NCBI RefSeq assembly: GCF_002903145.1
Contig: NZ_PPDJ01000001.1
Location: 434,001-498,000 of the forward strand
Source of the DNA: Halobacteriovorax sp. DA5
Lineage (GTDB): Bacteria > Bdellovibrionota > Bacteriovoracia > Bacteriovoracales > Bacteriovoracaceae
Reading direction: 5' to 3'
Length of the DNA: 64,000 nucleotides
The translations under genes were made by a program, and so were the position numbers. Positions within the stretch are counted from its first letter, which is position 1. Each line of letters starts with the position of its first letter. Positions 25,920-35,041 of this stretch are shown here, piece after piece. The notes beneath the pieces were generated by a model. It saw only the letters and a program-made list of their open reading frames with translations. It did not search any database and was not told where the DNA came from.

Positions 25920-27589
25920 GATTTAATTGGAAAGAGCACTGTAAAAGTTGTTCCCTTATCTAGCATACTATCAACTTCGATTGATGCCTTCATTTTTTGT
26001 GCAGAGTGCTTTGCAATGGCAAGTCCTAGGCCTGTTCCACCAGTATTGATACTACGAGATTGATCAACACGATAGAAGCGTTCAAAGATTCTTGCGATTT
26101 TATCATTTGGTATACCAACACCTTCATCAGTAATTGCAATGTAACGATGATTTTCTCTTTGACCACTTTCAATAGTAATTTGAGTATTTTCTCGCGAGTA
26201 CTTAATCGCATTTGATACGAGGTTCGAAATACAGTGATATAGTAGCTTTCCATTAGCAACGATTGTATCAGCTCCCGTATTTGAGTAGTTTACACTCATA
26301 TTCTTTGCATTTATTTTGAGCTGTTGATCATTAATGAGAGCATTAATAAAAGAAGGAAGATTAATTTCTTCTACTTCAATTTTTCCTTCATTTTCAATCT
26401 TTGATAGTGAAAGAATTCCATTGATTAACTCGTCAAGGCGATCAACGTTTTGAATAACGATATCCATAATCTCTTGTTGATCTTCGTCCGTATTAATGGA
26501 CTTTAGAGTTTGAGTATAGCCTTTAATCGATGTCAGAGGTGTCTTAATCTCATGTGAAACATTTTCAAAGAAGTCACGTCTCATATTATTTACATCTTGA
26601 AGTTTTGTAATATCACTAAAGTAGAAAAGAATCTCTTTGTCTTTATTCTTAGATTCAATATCGCTAATCTTTAACTGGAATGAGTTTGTTTTCCCACTAA
26701 CTTTTGTTAAGGCGATTTGAGTATTATGGATCAGATTGGCCTGGTAACCATTCTTTCTTATAAGATTAATAAAATCATAGTCTCTAATTATACTAATAAG
26801 TTCTACGCCTCGATATCGTCCATTAAAAGGTGCAAAAGATTTCTTAAATGCATTATTACAGAAAATAACTCTGCCCTTACTATCAGTTACAACGACAGGG
26901 TCATCTATTGAGTTAATAATGACTGAATAATACTGTTTTGTATTAAAGAGATCTCTTTGAAGCTTTCGTCTCTTATTGAAGTTCTTAATAGACTTAGACT
27001 CAATATAATCCCAGTAATCACGACTATCAGTAGTATCAATAACTCCTTTCATTCTAAAAATATGAAAGAGGTCGTATAGAGGAGTAAAATAGTGACGAAA
27101 GAGAAAGAATTGTCCTGCAATAAAGAGAATTCCTAAGATTCCCATCGCCATAAAGAGTTTGGAAAAGACTTCTGATGAAATTAGTTTTAGTGCATCAGAC
27201 TCAATCCTTAAAAAGAGAGTATAGCTCTTTCCTTTTGAGTGAAGTACACGGTGATGATAGATATATCGATCATCACTATCATATTCGCCAATAATAATAT
27301 TTTTAAAATCCTCAATCTTAAAGCTTGGGGCCGCACATCTAATCGTACGATTTGCATTTAGAATATAAAATTGTGTTCTCTTTGTTTGTTTGTCACACAT
27401 TTTCGCAATACCATCTTGGCGTAGCGACTGTAATTCCTGATCTACGATCGAGTGAATAAAGTTATCTTTAAAGTTTATGATAAAGAATGTGCCCAGAAAG
27501 AGTAGGGATAAACAAAAGATTAGCGTTTGATAAAAGATGATATCATTTAGAAACTTTATTTTAAGGAAGTTAAAAAAGTTATTCTTCAC
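25916..27589 (-). CDS. phoR: Phosphate-regulon sensor histidine kinase (PhoR-like)
   Basis: A 557-residue kinase. TM1 lies at ~18-38, a periplasmic domain of ~100 residues follows, TM2 lies at ~138-160, then a PAS domain (~220-330, SIDDPVVVTDSKGRVIFCN), HisKA with H346 in VSHEIKTPLTS, and HATPase (NLVSNAIKYS, DEGVGI, GGTGLGLAIAK). The periplasmic part makes it longer than E. coli PhoR and more like Gram-positive PhoR/WalK. It is the last gene of the pst operon and overlaps phoB by 11 nt, so it very likely senses phosphate status via Pst/PhoU. Confidence 0.9.
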   Translation of the reverse strand: MKNNFFNFLKIKFLNDIIFYQTLIFCLSLLFLGTFFIINFKDNFIHSIVDQELQSLRQDGIAKMCDKQTKRTQFYILNANRTIRCAAPSFKIEDFKNIIIGEYDSDDRYIYHHRVLHSKGKSYTLFLRIESDALKLISSEVFSKLFMAMGILGILFIAGQFFLFRHYFTPLYDLFHIFRMKGVIDTTDSRDYWDYIESKSIKNFNKRRKLQRDLFNTKQYYSVIINSIDDPVVVTDSKGRVIFCNNAFKKSFAPFNGRYRGVELISIIRDYDFINLIRKNGYQANLIHNTQIALTKVSGKTNSFQLKISDIESKNKDKEILFYFSDITKLQDVNNMRRDFFENVSHEIKTPLTSIKGYTQTLKSINTDEDQQEIMDIVIQNVDRLDELINGILSLSKIENEGKIEVEEINLPSFINALINDQQLKINAKNMSVNYSNTGADTIVANGKLLYHCISNLVSNAIKYSRENTQITIESGQRENHRYIAITDEGVGIPNDKIARIFERFYRVDQSRSINTGGTGLGLAIAKHSAQKMKASIEVDSMLDKGTTFTVLFPIKS

Positions 27590-28274
27590 TCTTTACTCGA
27601 TATCCTATCCCGCGAACTGTTTCAACAACTTTTGATTTACTTCCAAGCTTCTTACGAAGAGCGAAAACATGAGTGTCAACAGTGCGGTCTGTAACATAAA
27701 TATTTTCACCTTTTATAAGATCAACGATTTGTTTACGTGTAAAAACCTTACCTGGAGAAGAGATTAGGACACAAAGAATTTTAAATTCAGAAACTGTCAG
27801 CTTAATTTCTTTTTCATCAATAATAGTTTTTACTCCATCGACATCAACTTTTATTCCCATATGGTTATATGTGTTCTTGTTGTTGATTGGAGAGCTTGTG
27901 TGATGACTTTCAACTCGTCGTTTTAGACTGCTTACTCTTGCCTTTAGGATTCCAATATCAAAAGGCTTCGTAATATAGTCATCAGCACCGGCATCAAGTC
28001 CTTCAATAATGGATTCGCTAGAAGTTAAGGCAGTAACAAAAAGAATTCCTACATTCTTAAGCTTCTTAGTATTTCGAATATACTGACAAATTTGTACACC
28101 ACTAAGGTCCGGCAGCATGCGATCCAAAACAAAAAGCTCGTACTGATTATTCTCAATAGCAGTGATGGCATCATTACCTGTATTTGCCATGTCATAATCA
28201 ATGCCTATGGCCTTAAGGTTTACCCCAATTAGTTTTGCGATTGATTGTTCGTCCTCTACAATTAGTGCTTTCAT
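27579..28274 (-). CDS. phoB: Phosphate-regulon response regulator (PhoB-like)
   Basis: A 231-residue OmpR/PhoB-class regulator. The receiver domain has acidic residues E7-D8, phospho-acceptor D51 (VLDRMLPD) and K103 (YITKPF). The winged-helix DNA-binding domain (residues ~135-230) ends in RTVDTHVFALRKKLG and VRGIGYR. It is encoded between phoU and phoR and is probably the regulator that binds the direct repeats upstream of pstS. Confidence 0.92.
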   Translation of the reverse strand: MKALIVEDEQSIAKLIGVNLKAIGIDYDMANTGNDAITAIENNQYELFVLDRMLPDLSGVQICQYIRNTKKLKNVGILFVTALTSSESIIEGLDAGADDYITKPFDIGILKARVSSLKRRVESHHTSSPINNKNTYNHMGIKVDVDGVKTIIDEKEIKLTVSEFKILCVLISSPGKVFTRKQIVDLIKGENIYVTDRTVDTHVFALRKKLGSKSKVVETVRGIGYRVKSEE

Positions 28275-28282
28275 TATTTGCC

Positions 28283-28900
28283 TTATCGATCCTCTGTATG
28301 TCTTACGTCTTTACCTGACTCTAAGAAGATTATATCTTCACAAATATTTGTTGCGTGATCACCACATCTTTCAAATATTTTCGAAACACGAATGACAGCA
28401 AAACCTTCATCAACTTCTGCCTTTCCATCTTTAAGAAGTTGATAAAACTTCTTCACTAGATCTCTATGAAGAGAATTAACTTCGTGATCGGCCTTGATTA
28501 CATCTGTTGCCATTTGAATATTGTTAGAAGCAAAGGCAATTAAACTCTTTCTTACCATCTCAAAAACTTCCGCTTGAATGATACTGCAATGTTTTTCTCT
28601 ATTTGAAATTCGCATTAAGTAGCGCTTTAAGTTAACTGCTTCATCTCCGAGTCTTTCAAGTTCAGAGTTGATCTTCATGATGGCCAATGCCGTTCTTAGA
28701 TCAATTGCAGTAGGCGACTTAAGAGCGATAAATTTAAATACATGATCATCCATAAGCTTATGAAATTCATTGATTTCATTTTCAAGCTCATAGAGATTTT
28801 CCATTGTTGATTTTTCATCAACTGCAACATGTAGAATCTTTTCTACAATTGCGGCCATTTCTGTAATATCTTTTCTTAGTGTTTCAACAGTCAATTCCAT
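28283..28900 (-). CDS. phoU: Phosphate signalling/transport regulator PhoU
   Basis: A 205-residue all-helical protein with two PhoU repeats (DITEMAAIVEKIL ... ERLGDEAVNLKRYL, and MVRKSLIAFASNN ... FERCGDHATNICEDIIFL). The acidic E/DxxxD metal-binding motifs are visible as ERLGDE and ERCGDH. I used ATG 28900, preceded by AAGGAG; the longer frame to 28975 overlaps pstB. PhoU links the Pst transporter to PhoR. It is 10 nt downstream of pstB. Confidence 0.92.
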   Translation of the reverse strand: MELTVETLRKDITEMAAIVEKILHVAVDEKSTMENLYELENEINEFHKLMDDHVFKFIALKSPTAIDLRTALAIMKINSELERLGDEAVNLKRYLMRISNREKHCSIIQAEVFEMVRKSLIAFASNNIQMATDVIKADHEVNSLHRDLVKKFYQLLKDGKAEVDEGFAVIRVSKIFERCGDHATNICEDIIFLESGKDVRHTEDR

Positions 28901-28910
28901 TGAATGCTCC

Positions 28911-29678
28911 TTAGCCAAAACGGCCAGTGATATAATCTTCAGTTTTCTTTTCTTTTGGGTTGGTAAAGACATCACTACTTAGTCCATGCTCAATAAGCTC
29001 TCCAAGGATAAAGAAACTTGTATAGTCTGCAATACGTGCTGCCTGCTGCATATTGTGTGTAACAACGATTACCGTATAGTCTTTCTTTAGTTCACTCATA
29101 AGATCTTCGATCTTTCCTGTCGCAATTGGATCAAGGGCCGATGTCGGCTCATCCATTAATACGATTGGCGGGTTTGTCGCTAGTGTTCTAGCAATACAGA
29201 GTCTCTGTTGCTGACCACCTGATAGTGAAGTTCCTTCTTGATGAAGTTTATCTTTTACTTCATTCCATAAGGCCGCTTTCGTTAGACAATTATAGGCGAT
29301 TTCATCGAGTTCACTTTTTTTCTTCTTTCCCCAAAGTCTTGGCCCGATGACAACATTGTCATAGATACTCATGGCCGCAAATGGGTTAGGCTTTTGAAAA
29401 ACCATTCCAATTTTTCTGCGAATTTCAACAGGATCGGCAGATGGAGCGTAGATGTCATTTCCTTCAAGAATAACCTCTCCTGAAACACGTGCACCTTCGA
29501 CTTCTTCATGAATACGATTTAGGGTTCTAATATAAGTTGATTTACCACAACCTGAAGGGCCAATAATCGCATTGACAGTATTCTTATGGTACTTAAGATC
29601 AATACCTTTTACAGCGTGAAAGTCTCCAAACCATGCTTGAATATTTTTTACATCTAATATGATATCGCTATTTGCCAT
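28911..29678 (-). CDS. pstB: Phosphate ABC transporter ATP-binding protein
   Basis: A 255-residue ABC ATPase of the high-affinity phosphate importer. Walker A is [16 protein letters not shown] (~38-53), the signature is [16 protein letters not shown] (~152), Walker B is [15 protein letters not shown] (~172), and the switch His is VVTHNMQQA. The length is typical. Its ATG overlaps the pstA stop by one base. Confidence 0.97.
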   Translation of the reverse strand: MANSDIILDVKNIQAWFGDFHAVKGIDLKYHKNTVNAIIGPSGCGKSTYIRTLNRIHEEVEGARVSGEVILEGNDIYAPSADPVEIRRKIGMVFQKPNPFAAMSIYDNVVIGPRLWGKKKKSELDEIAYNCLTKAALWNEVKDKLHQEGTSLSGGQQQRLCIARTLATNPPIVLMDEPTSALDPIATGKIEDLMSELKKDYTVIVVTHNMQQAARIADYTSFFILGELIEHGLSSDVFTNPKEKKTEDYITGRFG

Positions 29679-30538
29679 TATGATTTCCTCACAAAGAATT
29701 TCTTAAGCTTCTTTGAATTGAATAAGAATTTTGCACTTAAGTTCAGTCCAAGAACAATAATAATTAGGGTGAATGAACCGGCCCAAGCTTGTTGTTGCCA
29801 TTCTTTATATGGACTGATTGCGTAGTTATAAATTTGTACCGGAAGTGAGGCCATTGGACCTGTTACATTGTAGCTCATGTACATGCTTCCAAATGCCGTA
29901 AATAATAGGGGGGCTGTTTCTCCGGCCGCACGTGATATTGCTAGAATTACACCTGTCATGAGAGAGTTTCTTGAGCCTTTAAGAATAATATTGAAGATAA
30001 CTCGCCATCTTGGAAGTCCAAGAGCAAGTCCTGCTTCTCTAACATGCCTAGGGATTAGCTTTAAGATTTCCTCTGTTGTTCTAGTCACAATAGGAAGAAT
30101 AATAATACTTAGAGCAAATGCTCCGGCCAGTGCTGAAAATGATTTAAAGCTTACAACAAATATTAGATAAGAAAAGATACCAACTACAATTGAAGGCACG
30201 CCTGTTAAAAGATCGATTGTAAATCTAAGGGCCGTTGCAATTTTACTTTTCCCGTATTCACTTAAGTAGACACCACATAGTGTTCCAACTGGAACCGCAA
30301 TTAGTGAACCTATTGATACCATAATAAGAGTACCTAGGATGGCATGTCTCATACCACCACCGATTTCTCCAACTGGTTTAGGATCATTTAAAAAGAAGTC
30401 TAAACTTATTGAAGTTGAACCTTTTTGAAGAAGGAAAATAAAAACTAAAATTAACGGTAGAATCACTAATAAAGCAGAAAGAACTAACAGTCCCTTAAAA
30501 ATTAGATTCTTTATGACACGACTTTTTGAGAGTTTCAC
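29678..30538 (-). CDS. pstA: Phosphate ABC transporter permease PstA
   Basis: A 286-residue permease with about six helices and the EAA loop ([20 protein letters not shown], ~180). I moved the start to the GTG at 30538: it forms a GTGA overlap with the pstC stop and has GGGAG 7 nt upstream. The ATG at 30565 would extend 9 residues into pstC. It pairs with PstC in the inner membrane. Confidence 0.93.
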   Translation of the reverse strand: MKLSKSRVIKNLIFKGLLVLSALLVILPLILVFIFLLQKGSTSISLDFFLNDPKPVGEIGGGMRHAILGTLIMVSIGSLIAVPVGTLCGVYLSEYGKSKIATALRFTIDLLTGVPSIVVGIFSYLIFVVSFKSFSALAGAFALSIIILPIVTRTTEEILKLIPRHVREAGLALGLPRWRVIFNIILKGSRNSLMTGVILAISRAAGETAPLLFTAFGSMYMSYNVTGPMASLPVQIYNYAISPYKEWQQQAWAGSFTLIIIVLGLNLSAKFLFNSKKLKKFFVRKS

Positions 30539-31476
30539 TTTGATGCTCCCTTTGTTTGCTTCCATACAATTGTACGTGCTACTAAGTTAACTACAAAAGT
30601 AACGACAAATAAGAGAAGTCCAACGAGGCATAGAGCGGATAAGTGTAGATCACTTTCTGCTTCTGCATATTCATTTGCCATAACTGAGGCCATTGTTGAA
30701 GCTGGAGCAAAGATTGATTTAGTGATTTGAGGAGTGTTACCAATAACCATGGCCACGGCCATTGTCTCTCCAAGGGCGCGTCCTAAACCTAGAACTAGTG
30801 CTCCTACCATTCCTGAAAAGCTTGGCCTTAAAACTGCAATTTTAATCATCTCAAATTTTGTGGCCCCAAGCCCTAGGGCAGCTTCTTTGTGGAGTATATT
30901 AACTGAACGAAATACCTCTCGTGCAACAGATGTGATAGTTGGGATAATCATAATGGCCAAAATAATTGAGGCCGTAAGAATACCAATCCCAAAGCTTGGG
31001 CCTTGGAAAAAAGGTAAAAATCCAAATACTGCCTTTAGGGCAGGAGTTAGAAGGTCTTTAACAAAAGGAGCTAAGTAGTAGAGGCCCCATAAACCAAAAA
31101 TGATACTTGGAACGGCCGCAATAAGTTCAACAAAAGTTCCTAGAATACTTGAAATTGATTTAGGTAAATATTCTGTAATAAAGAGGGCCACTGCAATACT
31201 AACAGGACCTGCAATTAGAAGGGCAAGAAGTGAAGTAACAACAGTACCAAAGATAAATGGAAGTGCCCCAAACTCGTCATCAATTGGATTCCAGAAATCA
31301 TCGAAAATAAATTTAAATCCAAACTCACTAAATGCTTCACGACTGGCATAGAAAAGCTGACCAATCATAAGTATCAGTAGAATAATGACAATAAGTGAAA
31401 AAAAGCGAAGTGTTATATAGGCCAACTTATCCTGTTTTGAAGGAGAAATTGGCCCTAATTTTTTAAGTAGGTTCAT
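30535..31476 (-). CDS. pstC: Phosphate ABC transporter permease PstC
   Basis: A 313-residue permease with about six helices. The EAA motif HKEAALGLGATKFEMIKIAV lies around residue 200, and GRALGETMAVAMVIGN is typical of PstC. Its ATG overlaps the pstS stop (TAATG) and its stop overlaps the pstA start, so the whole operon is translationally linked. Confidence 0.95.
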   Translation of the reverse strand: MNLLKKLGPISPSKQDKLAYITLRFFSLIVIILLILMIGQLFYASREAFSEFGFKFIFDDFWNPIDDEFGALPFIFGTVVTSLLALLIAGPVSIAVALFITEYLPKSISSILGTFVELIAAVPSIIFGLWGLYYLAPFVKDLLTPALKAVFGFLPFFQGPSFGIGILTASIILAIMIIPTITSVAREVFRSVNILHKEAALGLGATKFEMIKIAVLRPSFSGMVGALVLGLGRALGETMAVAMVIGNTPQITKSIFAPASTMASVMANEYAEAESDLHLSALCLVGLLLFVVTFVVNLVARTIVWKQTKGASK

Positions 31477-32471
31477 TAAAGAGATTTTACCCTTTCTAAT
31501 ACCTTTTTGGAAAGTTCAGTTGGTAGGGGAGCATAGTAAAGTTCTTTAGCATAACTTTGGCCTTTACTAATTGCCCATTCAACGAATTTGTAAATCTCAA
31601 CTCTTTTCTGGTCTTTTTCTACCATTGGTAGAAGGATATACGTCAGAGCACTGATAGGATATGAGTCTTTAGCGCTGCTGTTAATAAGTGAACCTGTTAA
31701 CTCTTTTCCAGTTGTTTTAAACTCTTTAGCTGAAGCTGATACGGCCTCAACAGTTGGATTGATAAAGATACCAGACTTATTCTTAAGGGCCACTGTCTTA
31801 ATATTATTCTTTCTAGCGTGAGCAAGATCCATATATGTGATTGAACCCTTAGTGTTGCTTACAATTGAAGTTACACCATCATTTCCTTTTGCTCCAACTC
31901 CAGTTGGCCAACGAAGTGATTTACCCGTACCAACTCTTTGCTTCCACTCTGTGCTGACTTCCACAAGGTAGTCTGCAAAGTTCTTCGTTGTACCTGATCC
32001 GTCTGCACGACGAACAACAAGAATGTCATCAGATGGTAGAGTTACACCAGGGTTAAGAGCTGCAATTTGCTCAGCATTCCACTTTGTAATTTTACCTAAG
32101 TAGATATCTGCAAGAGTTGCACCATCAAGCTTAAGCTCATCTGGAATTTGTGGGTGATTATAAGCAATGGCAACGGCGCCAAGAACCATCGGAACGTGTA
32201 GAACTGGCCATTTTGCTTTCTTCTTATCTTTTTCTTTCATTGGTGCGTCTGATGCACCAAAATCAACAGTCTCTTTTAAAAGTTGGCGTATACCACCACC
32301 TGAACCAATTGGTTGGTAATTGAATTGAATTTCTGGATGAATTTTCGAGTATTCAGAAAACCATTTTGAGTAAATAGCATATGGAAATGATGCTCCAGCT
32401 GCGTTGATCTTTAAAGCGAAAGTACTTGAACTCGCCAGCAGTAGGCAAAGTGCAATTATTCTCTTAATCAT
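31476..32471 (-). CDS. pstS: Phosphate-binding periplasmic protein PstS
   Basis: A 331-residue protein with Sec signal MIKRIIALCLLLASSSTFA. The mature start AAGASFPYAIYSKW and the loops SGGGIRQL, DFGASDAPM and RRADGSGTTKNFADYL carry the phosphate-contacting Ser/Thr/Asp/Arg residues of PstS. It captures phosphate for PstCAB. It is the first gene of the operon, with an untranslated leader and a PhoP-type box about 60 bp upstream. Confidence 0.95.
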   Translation of the reverse strand: MIKRIIALCLLLASSSTFALKINAAGASFPYAIYSKWFSEYSKIHPEIQFNYQPIGSGGGIRQLLKETVDFGASDAPMKEKDKKKAKWPVLHVPMVLGAVAIAYNHPQIPDELKLDGATLADIYLGKITKWNAEQIAALNPGVTLPSDDILVVRRADGSGTTKNFADYLVEVSTEWKQRVGTGKSLRWPTGVGAKGNDGVTSIVSNTKGSITYMDLAHARKNNIKTVALKNKSGIFINPTVEAVSASAKEFKTTGKELTGSLINSSAKDSYPISALTYILLPMVEKDQKRVEIYKFVEWAISKGQSYAKELYYAPLPTELSKKVLERVKSL

Positions 32472-32527
32472 GTGTGTCTCCTAAATTCAGTGTTTTCTTG
32501 AATTTAGCACATGGTAAATATGGTGTT

Positions 32528-32544
32528 TATTAAGATTTTGTTAA
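32528..32544 (-). promoter_or_regulatory. Putative Pho box upstream of pstS
   Basis: On the minus strand, TTAACA (32544-32539) and TTAATA (32533-32528) are direct repeats exactly 11 bp apart (5-bp spacer). This is the arrangement of Bacillus PhoP boxes (TT[A/C/T]A[C/T]A), unlike the CTGTCAT repeats of E. coli PhoB. It ends 57 bp before the pstS ATG and starts right after the terminator of the upstream gene. A third, weaker repeat (CATATT) follows in phase. Confidence 0.5.
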
Positions 32545-32567
32545 AAAAAGGGCGACATTGTCGCCCT
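32543..32567 (-). terminator. Intrinsic terminator of the 71-aa gene
   Basis: Read on the minus strand, a GC-rich stem (GGGCGAC 32550-32556 paired with GTCGCCC 32560-32566, plus flanking A/T pairs) has a 3-nt loop and is followed by a run of T. It separates the gene at 32574-32789 from the pst operon. Confidence 0.8.
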
Positions 32568-32573
32568 GCGTGA

Positions 32574-32789
32574 TTATTGTAATGTATTTGATACGTAAAG
32601 TCTGAAGGACTTATCTTGATTACGACGAATCGTACAGATTCCTTCTTCTCTTTTGTTTACGAGATACTCGTAATAATCAGGTAGAGTGTCCTGAATTTCA
32701 AGGATTGATTTTCCTTCGTGCTCACCAAAATCGATAAAGACGTTTTCTTCTGCGATAATTCCCGTAACTGGGCTTACTTCGTTGGCCAT
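32574..32789 (-). CDS. Small protein with FG-x-H-x-GK motif
   Basis: A 71-residue protein. The start at 32789 (MANEV) has GGAGGGA upstream; the frame to 32807 adds six residues before it. The core IDFGEHEGKSILEIQDTLPDYYEYL resembles the FGKxxGKxxxxxPxYxxW pattern of DUF3820 and exonuclease tails, and so is a distant echo of the gene at 11745-11963. It ends RRNQDKSFRLYV. The function is unknown; it is likely cytoplasmic. Confidence 0.65.
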   Translation of the reverse strand: MANEVSPVTGIIAEENVFIDFGEHEGKSILEIQDTLPDYYEYLVNKREEGICTIRRNQDKSFRLYVSNTLQ

Positions 32790-32851
32790 GTTCCCTCCCT
32801 GGATCATTTAGCAATCTATAGTTTTATTTAAATATATGTAATTAAAAATAT

Positions 32852-32873
32852 ATTAACCGGTTCCTTGGTTAAT
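32852..32873 (-). terminator. Possible terminator after the HD-GYP-like gene
   Basis: A 7-bp inverted repeat (ATTAACC 32852-32858 with GGTTAAT 32867-32873) is followed on the minus strand by a T-rich stretch. It is weak in GC, so termination is uncertain. Confidence 0.35.
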
Positions 32874-32913
32874 TATTATTTTGAAATATTTGAAACGTAA
32901 TGAAAAGTTTTTT

Positions 32914-33930
32914 TTACTTGACTGAACTTGTAAAGAAATTCCTGAAATAGTTAATGATAATTTTAAACTCGTGAGGGTAGTCTTTACTAATATGTGTGCG
33001 TACTTTTTCTAGAGCATCAAAAATTGTTAAAGCCTCTCTATATGGGCGTGGAGAGATCATCGCCGCTACGATATCACAAATATTAACCATGATTGTTTCA
33101 AAACCTGTCACTGTTAAGTTTTTTAGATACTGATTATCTGAATCATACTTATCTAGAATACTGAACGTGTGATGGTTTTCTATTACTTTCATGTGAGCAG
33201 GGCTTAGTTGAATACGACCTTGTAAAATTCTCGCTGAAATTATTGGATGTTTTGCAAGTAGTACCTTATCCATCTCTGATAGGTTCTCTTTGTCATATTT
33301 ATCAATTGGAATGGCAGACATTCCAATATCTTTAAAATAACTCGTGATAAAAAAGTTCTCAATATCTTTGTCATTATAAAGTTGAGACGTCTTTAATATC
33401 CCTACAAGAAAAATTGATGAAAGTAGGGGTTGTGCAAAAATATAATGATGACCTTGGGCCGCAAAAAAACGATAGAGCGCTTCGTGCATTTTTGGATTCT
33501 TAATCAAGAAAGATGCCAGTACTTTTAAGCTTTGATACTGAAGATTAAGGGCATTATCATCAGTAGGATCTTCAAAGAGATATCGAAGGTTTATGGTAAT
33601 AAGATTAAGTTGATTTTTACAATTTTGATAAGTATCACCCATTGAAAAAGAGCGAGTTACTTGCCTGAGGCAATCTTGTTGCAGCTCTTTCAGTTCTTGC
33701 CTTTGTTCTTTGCTTGCAAAAACAATCGTGTGACCTCTTTCAATCATCTCTTTAAGAGTGTCATTAGAAACATATGTTCCACGGTAGAGGTTGTGCTTAA
33801 ACTTACCATCTTCGAAGATATAAACATCACAAGGTGTTGTCGGAATATTAAAAAGCTCCCTAATCGTAAAAGGGGTCAAGTTTAGTGCCAAATGTGATTT
33901 ACGGAATATATCCTCTGCTCTCATGTTCAT
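32914..33930 (-). CDS. Degenerate HD-GYP-domain protein
   Basis: A 338-residue protein. The C-terminal half follows the HD-GYP plan, which in active enzymes hydrolyses cyclic di-GMP, but key residues are changed. The HDxGK motif reads YFKDIGM, the HHE...GxGYP loop reads ENHHTFSILDKYDSDN, while KHPIISARIL and ICDIVAAMISPRPYREAL are kept. The first metal His pair is not recognisable. It is probably a non-catalytic c-di-GMP or protein-interaction module. The N-terminal ~130 residues match a regulatory domain common in deltaproteobacterial HD proteins. The start is uncertain: ATG 33930, ATG 33924 or TTG 33966; a TATAAT ends immediately upstream of 33930. Confidence 0.6.
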   Translation of the reverse strand: MNMRAEDIFRKSHLALNLTPFTIRELFNIPTTPCDVYIFEDGKFKHNLYRGTYVSNDTLKEMIERGHTIVFASKEQRQELKELQQDCLRQVTRSFSMGDTYQNCKNQLNLITINLRYLFEDPTDDNALNLQYQSLKVLASFLIKNPKMHEALYRFFAAQGHHYIFAQPLLSSIFLVGILKTSQLYNDKDIENFFITSYFKDIGMSAIPIDKYDKENLSEMDKVLLAKHPIISARILQGRIQLSPAHMKVIENHHTFSILDKYDSDNQYLKNLTVTGFETIMVNICDIVAAMISPRPYREALTIFDALEKVRTHISKDYPHEFKIIINYFRNFFTSSVK

Positions 33931-34147
33931 ATTATAGCTTAAGTCGCTAAAATCATTAAATACCAAGAATAATAGGCAATATTTCGCAATTTTGTAATTT
34001 CTTGGAAAAAGCCTAACTTTCTAAGTTAAGAGCCCGAAATCAATAGAATATAAAGGCTAATTTTAATAAGGCTCGAATTTATTAACTAAGTTGCTATATT
34101 GGTTGAATACAACGAATGTTGAGCTAATTTTGACAAGAGAGAAGGCC

Positions 34148-35041
34148 ATGAGTGCGCTTAAGAATCTAGAAGATTACATTGCTGATCCGAAATTATTTGA
34201 ATCAATTCAACTATTTGATGATAGTTCGTACAGTTTACACTGGTCGAATTGGTCGAAATTAATTTGTGCAATGAAAGAGCGTCATATCAATGGTGATTCT
34301 TCAATGAGTATTGAAGAAGTGAAGGAAGAGCTTGAAACTTTCAAAGAAATTCCTGTTTGGCTTGTTAATAAGAAAGGTGAGATGGAGACGACTCTATTTG
34401 ATCTTTATAACTTCTATATAGACCCAAGGCTTAAGCACTTATGGTTTGATGTTAATAAGCAAACTCTTATTTCTCTTAAGCATAAGGCCGGTCCATTCAT
34501 GCATCTCCATTCAATGAGATGGGTTGATTACGATATCTACAAATTATTTGTATATGACCGTCTATTAAATAATCTTTCTCTAAGTCATCGCGACTTTAGA
34601 ATGAACACAAATTTAAAAGCAAAATTTTCATTTTGGAATTCAATATTAAAACCTGTTGATGGACAGATTGTTCAGTTGAGTCGCAAGGGAATCCTTGTAT
34701 CAATTGAAGGTCATAAGAACTTCTTAAGTCTATCGCAGTCCGACCAAATATCTCTTAGTGCTGAGGTTGGGGGACTCCTCAGCGCTACAGGGAAAAAATT
34801 CGAAGAATTTGATGAAGTTATTGGAAATTGTACAAGAGCAAAAACAGTTAAAATTGATTTCGATGAGAATATCTTTAAGGACTTAAATGCTCTTGAGACA
34901 TGTAAAGGGGAGACATATTATATGTTCATTCCTTTTGCTAAGTTTCCAATCAAGCACCACCGCATTGGAAAAGCTATCCAACACGTCATTGATGAAGTTG
35001 AAGGTGCAGCTTCTCAAATTCTTAACAATTTAATCGACTAG
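34148..35041 (+). CDS. Orphan cytoplasmic protein, 297 aa
   Basis: I chose ATG 34148, preceded by GAGAAGG; the frame opens at 34091. There is no signal peptide or membrane helix. The N-terminal part has a GYF-like segment (IPVWLVNKKGEMETTLFDLYNFYIDPRL). The middle, about residues 165-215 (SILKPVDGQIVQLSRKGILVSI), is beta-rich and faintly PilZ-like. I cannot assign a family. It converges with the DUF4340 gene, with stop codons overlapping by 4 nt. Confidence 0.6.
   Translation: MSALKNLEDYIADPKLFESIQLFDDSSYSLHWSNWSKLICAMKERHINGDSSMSIEEVKEELETFKEIPVWLVNKKGEMETTLFDLYNFYIDPRLKHLWFDVNKQTLISLKHKAGPFMHLHSMRWVDYDIYKLFVYDRLLNNLSLSHRDFRMNTNLKAKFSFWNSILKPVDGQIVQLSRKGILVSIEGHKNFLSLSQSDQISLSAEVGGLLSATGKKFEEFDEVIGNCTRAKTVKIDFDENIFKDLNALETCKGETYYMFIPFAKFPIKHHRIGKAIQHVIDEVEGAASQILNNLID

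Noticed and set aside
28901-28975. Longer phoU start
   Set aside because: Overlaps pstB and lacks a ribosome site, while ATG 28900 has AAGGAG and a family-typical start.
29877-30170. Plus-strand frame inside pstA
   Set aside because: Antisense shadow of a clear permease gene; composition follows the opposite strand and no ribosome site is present.
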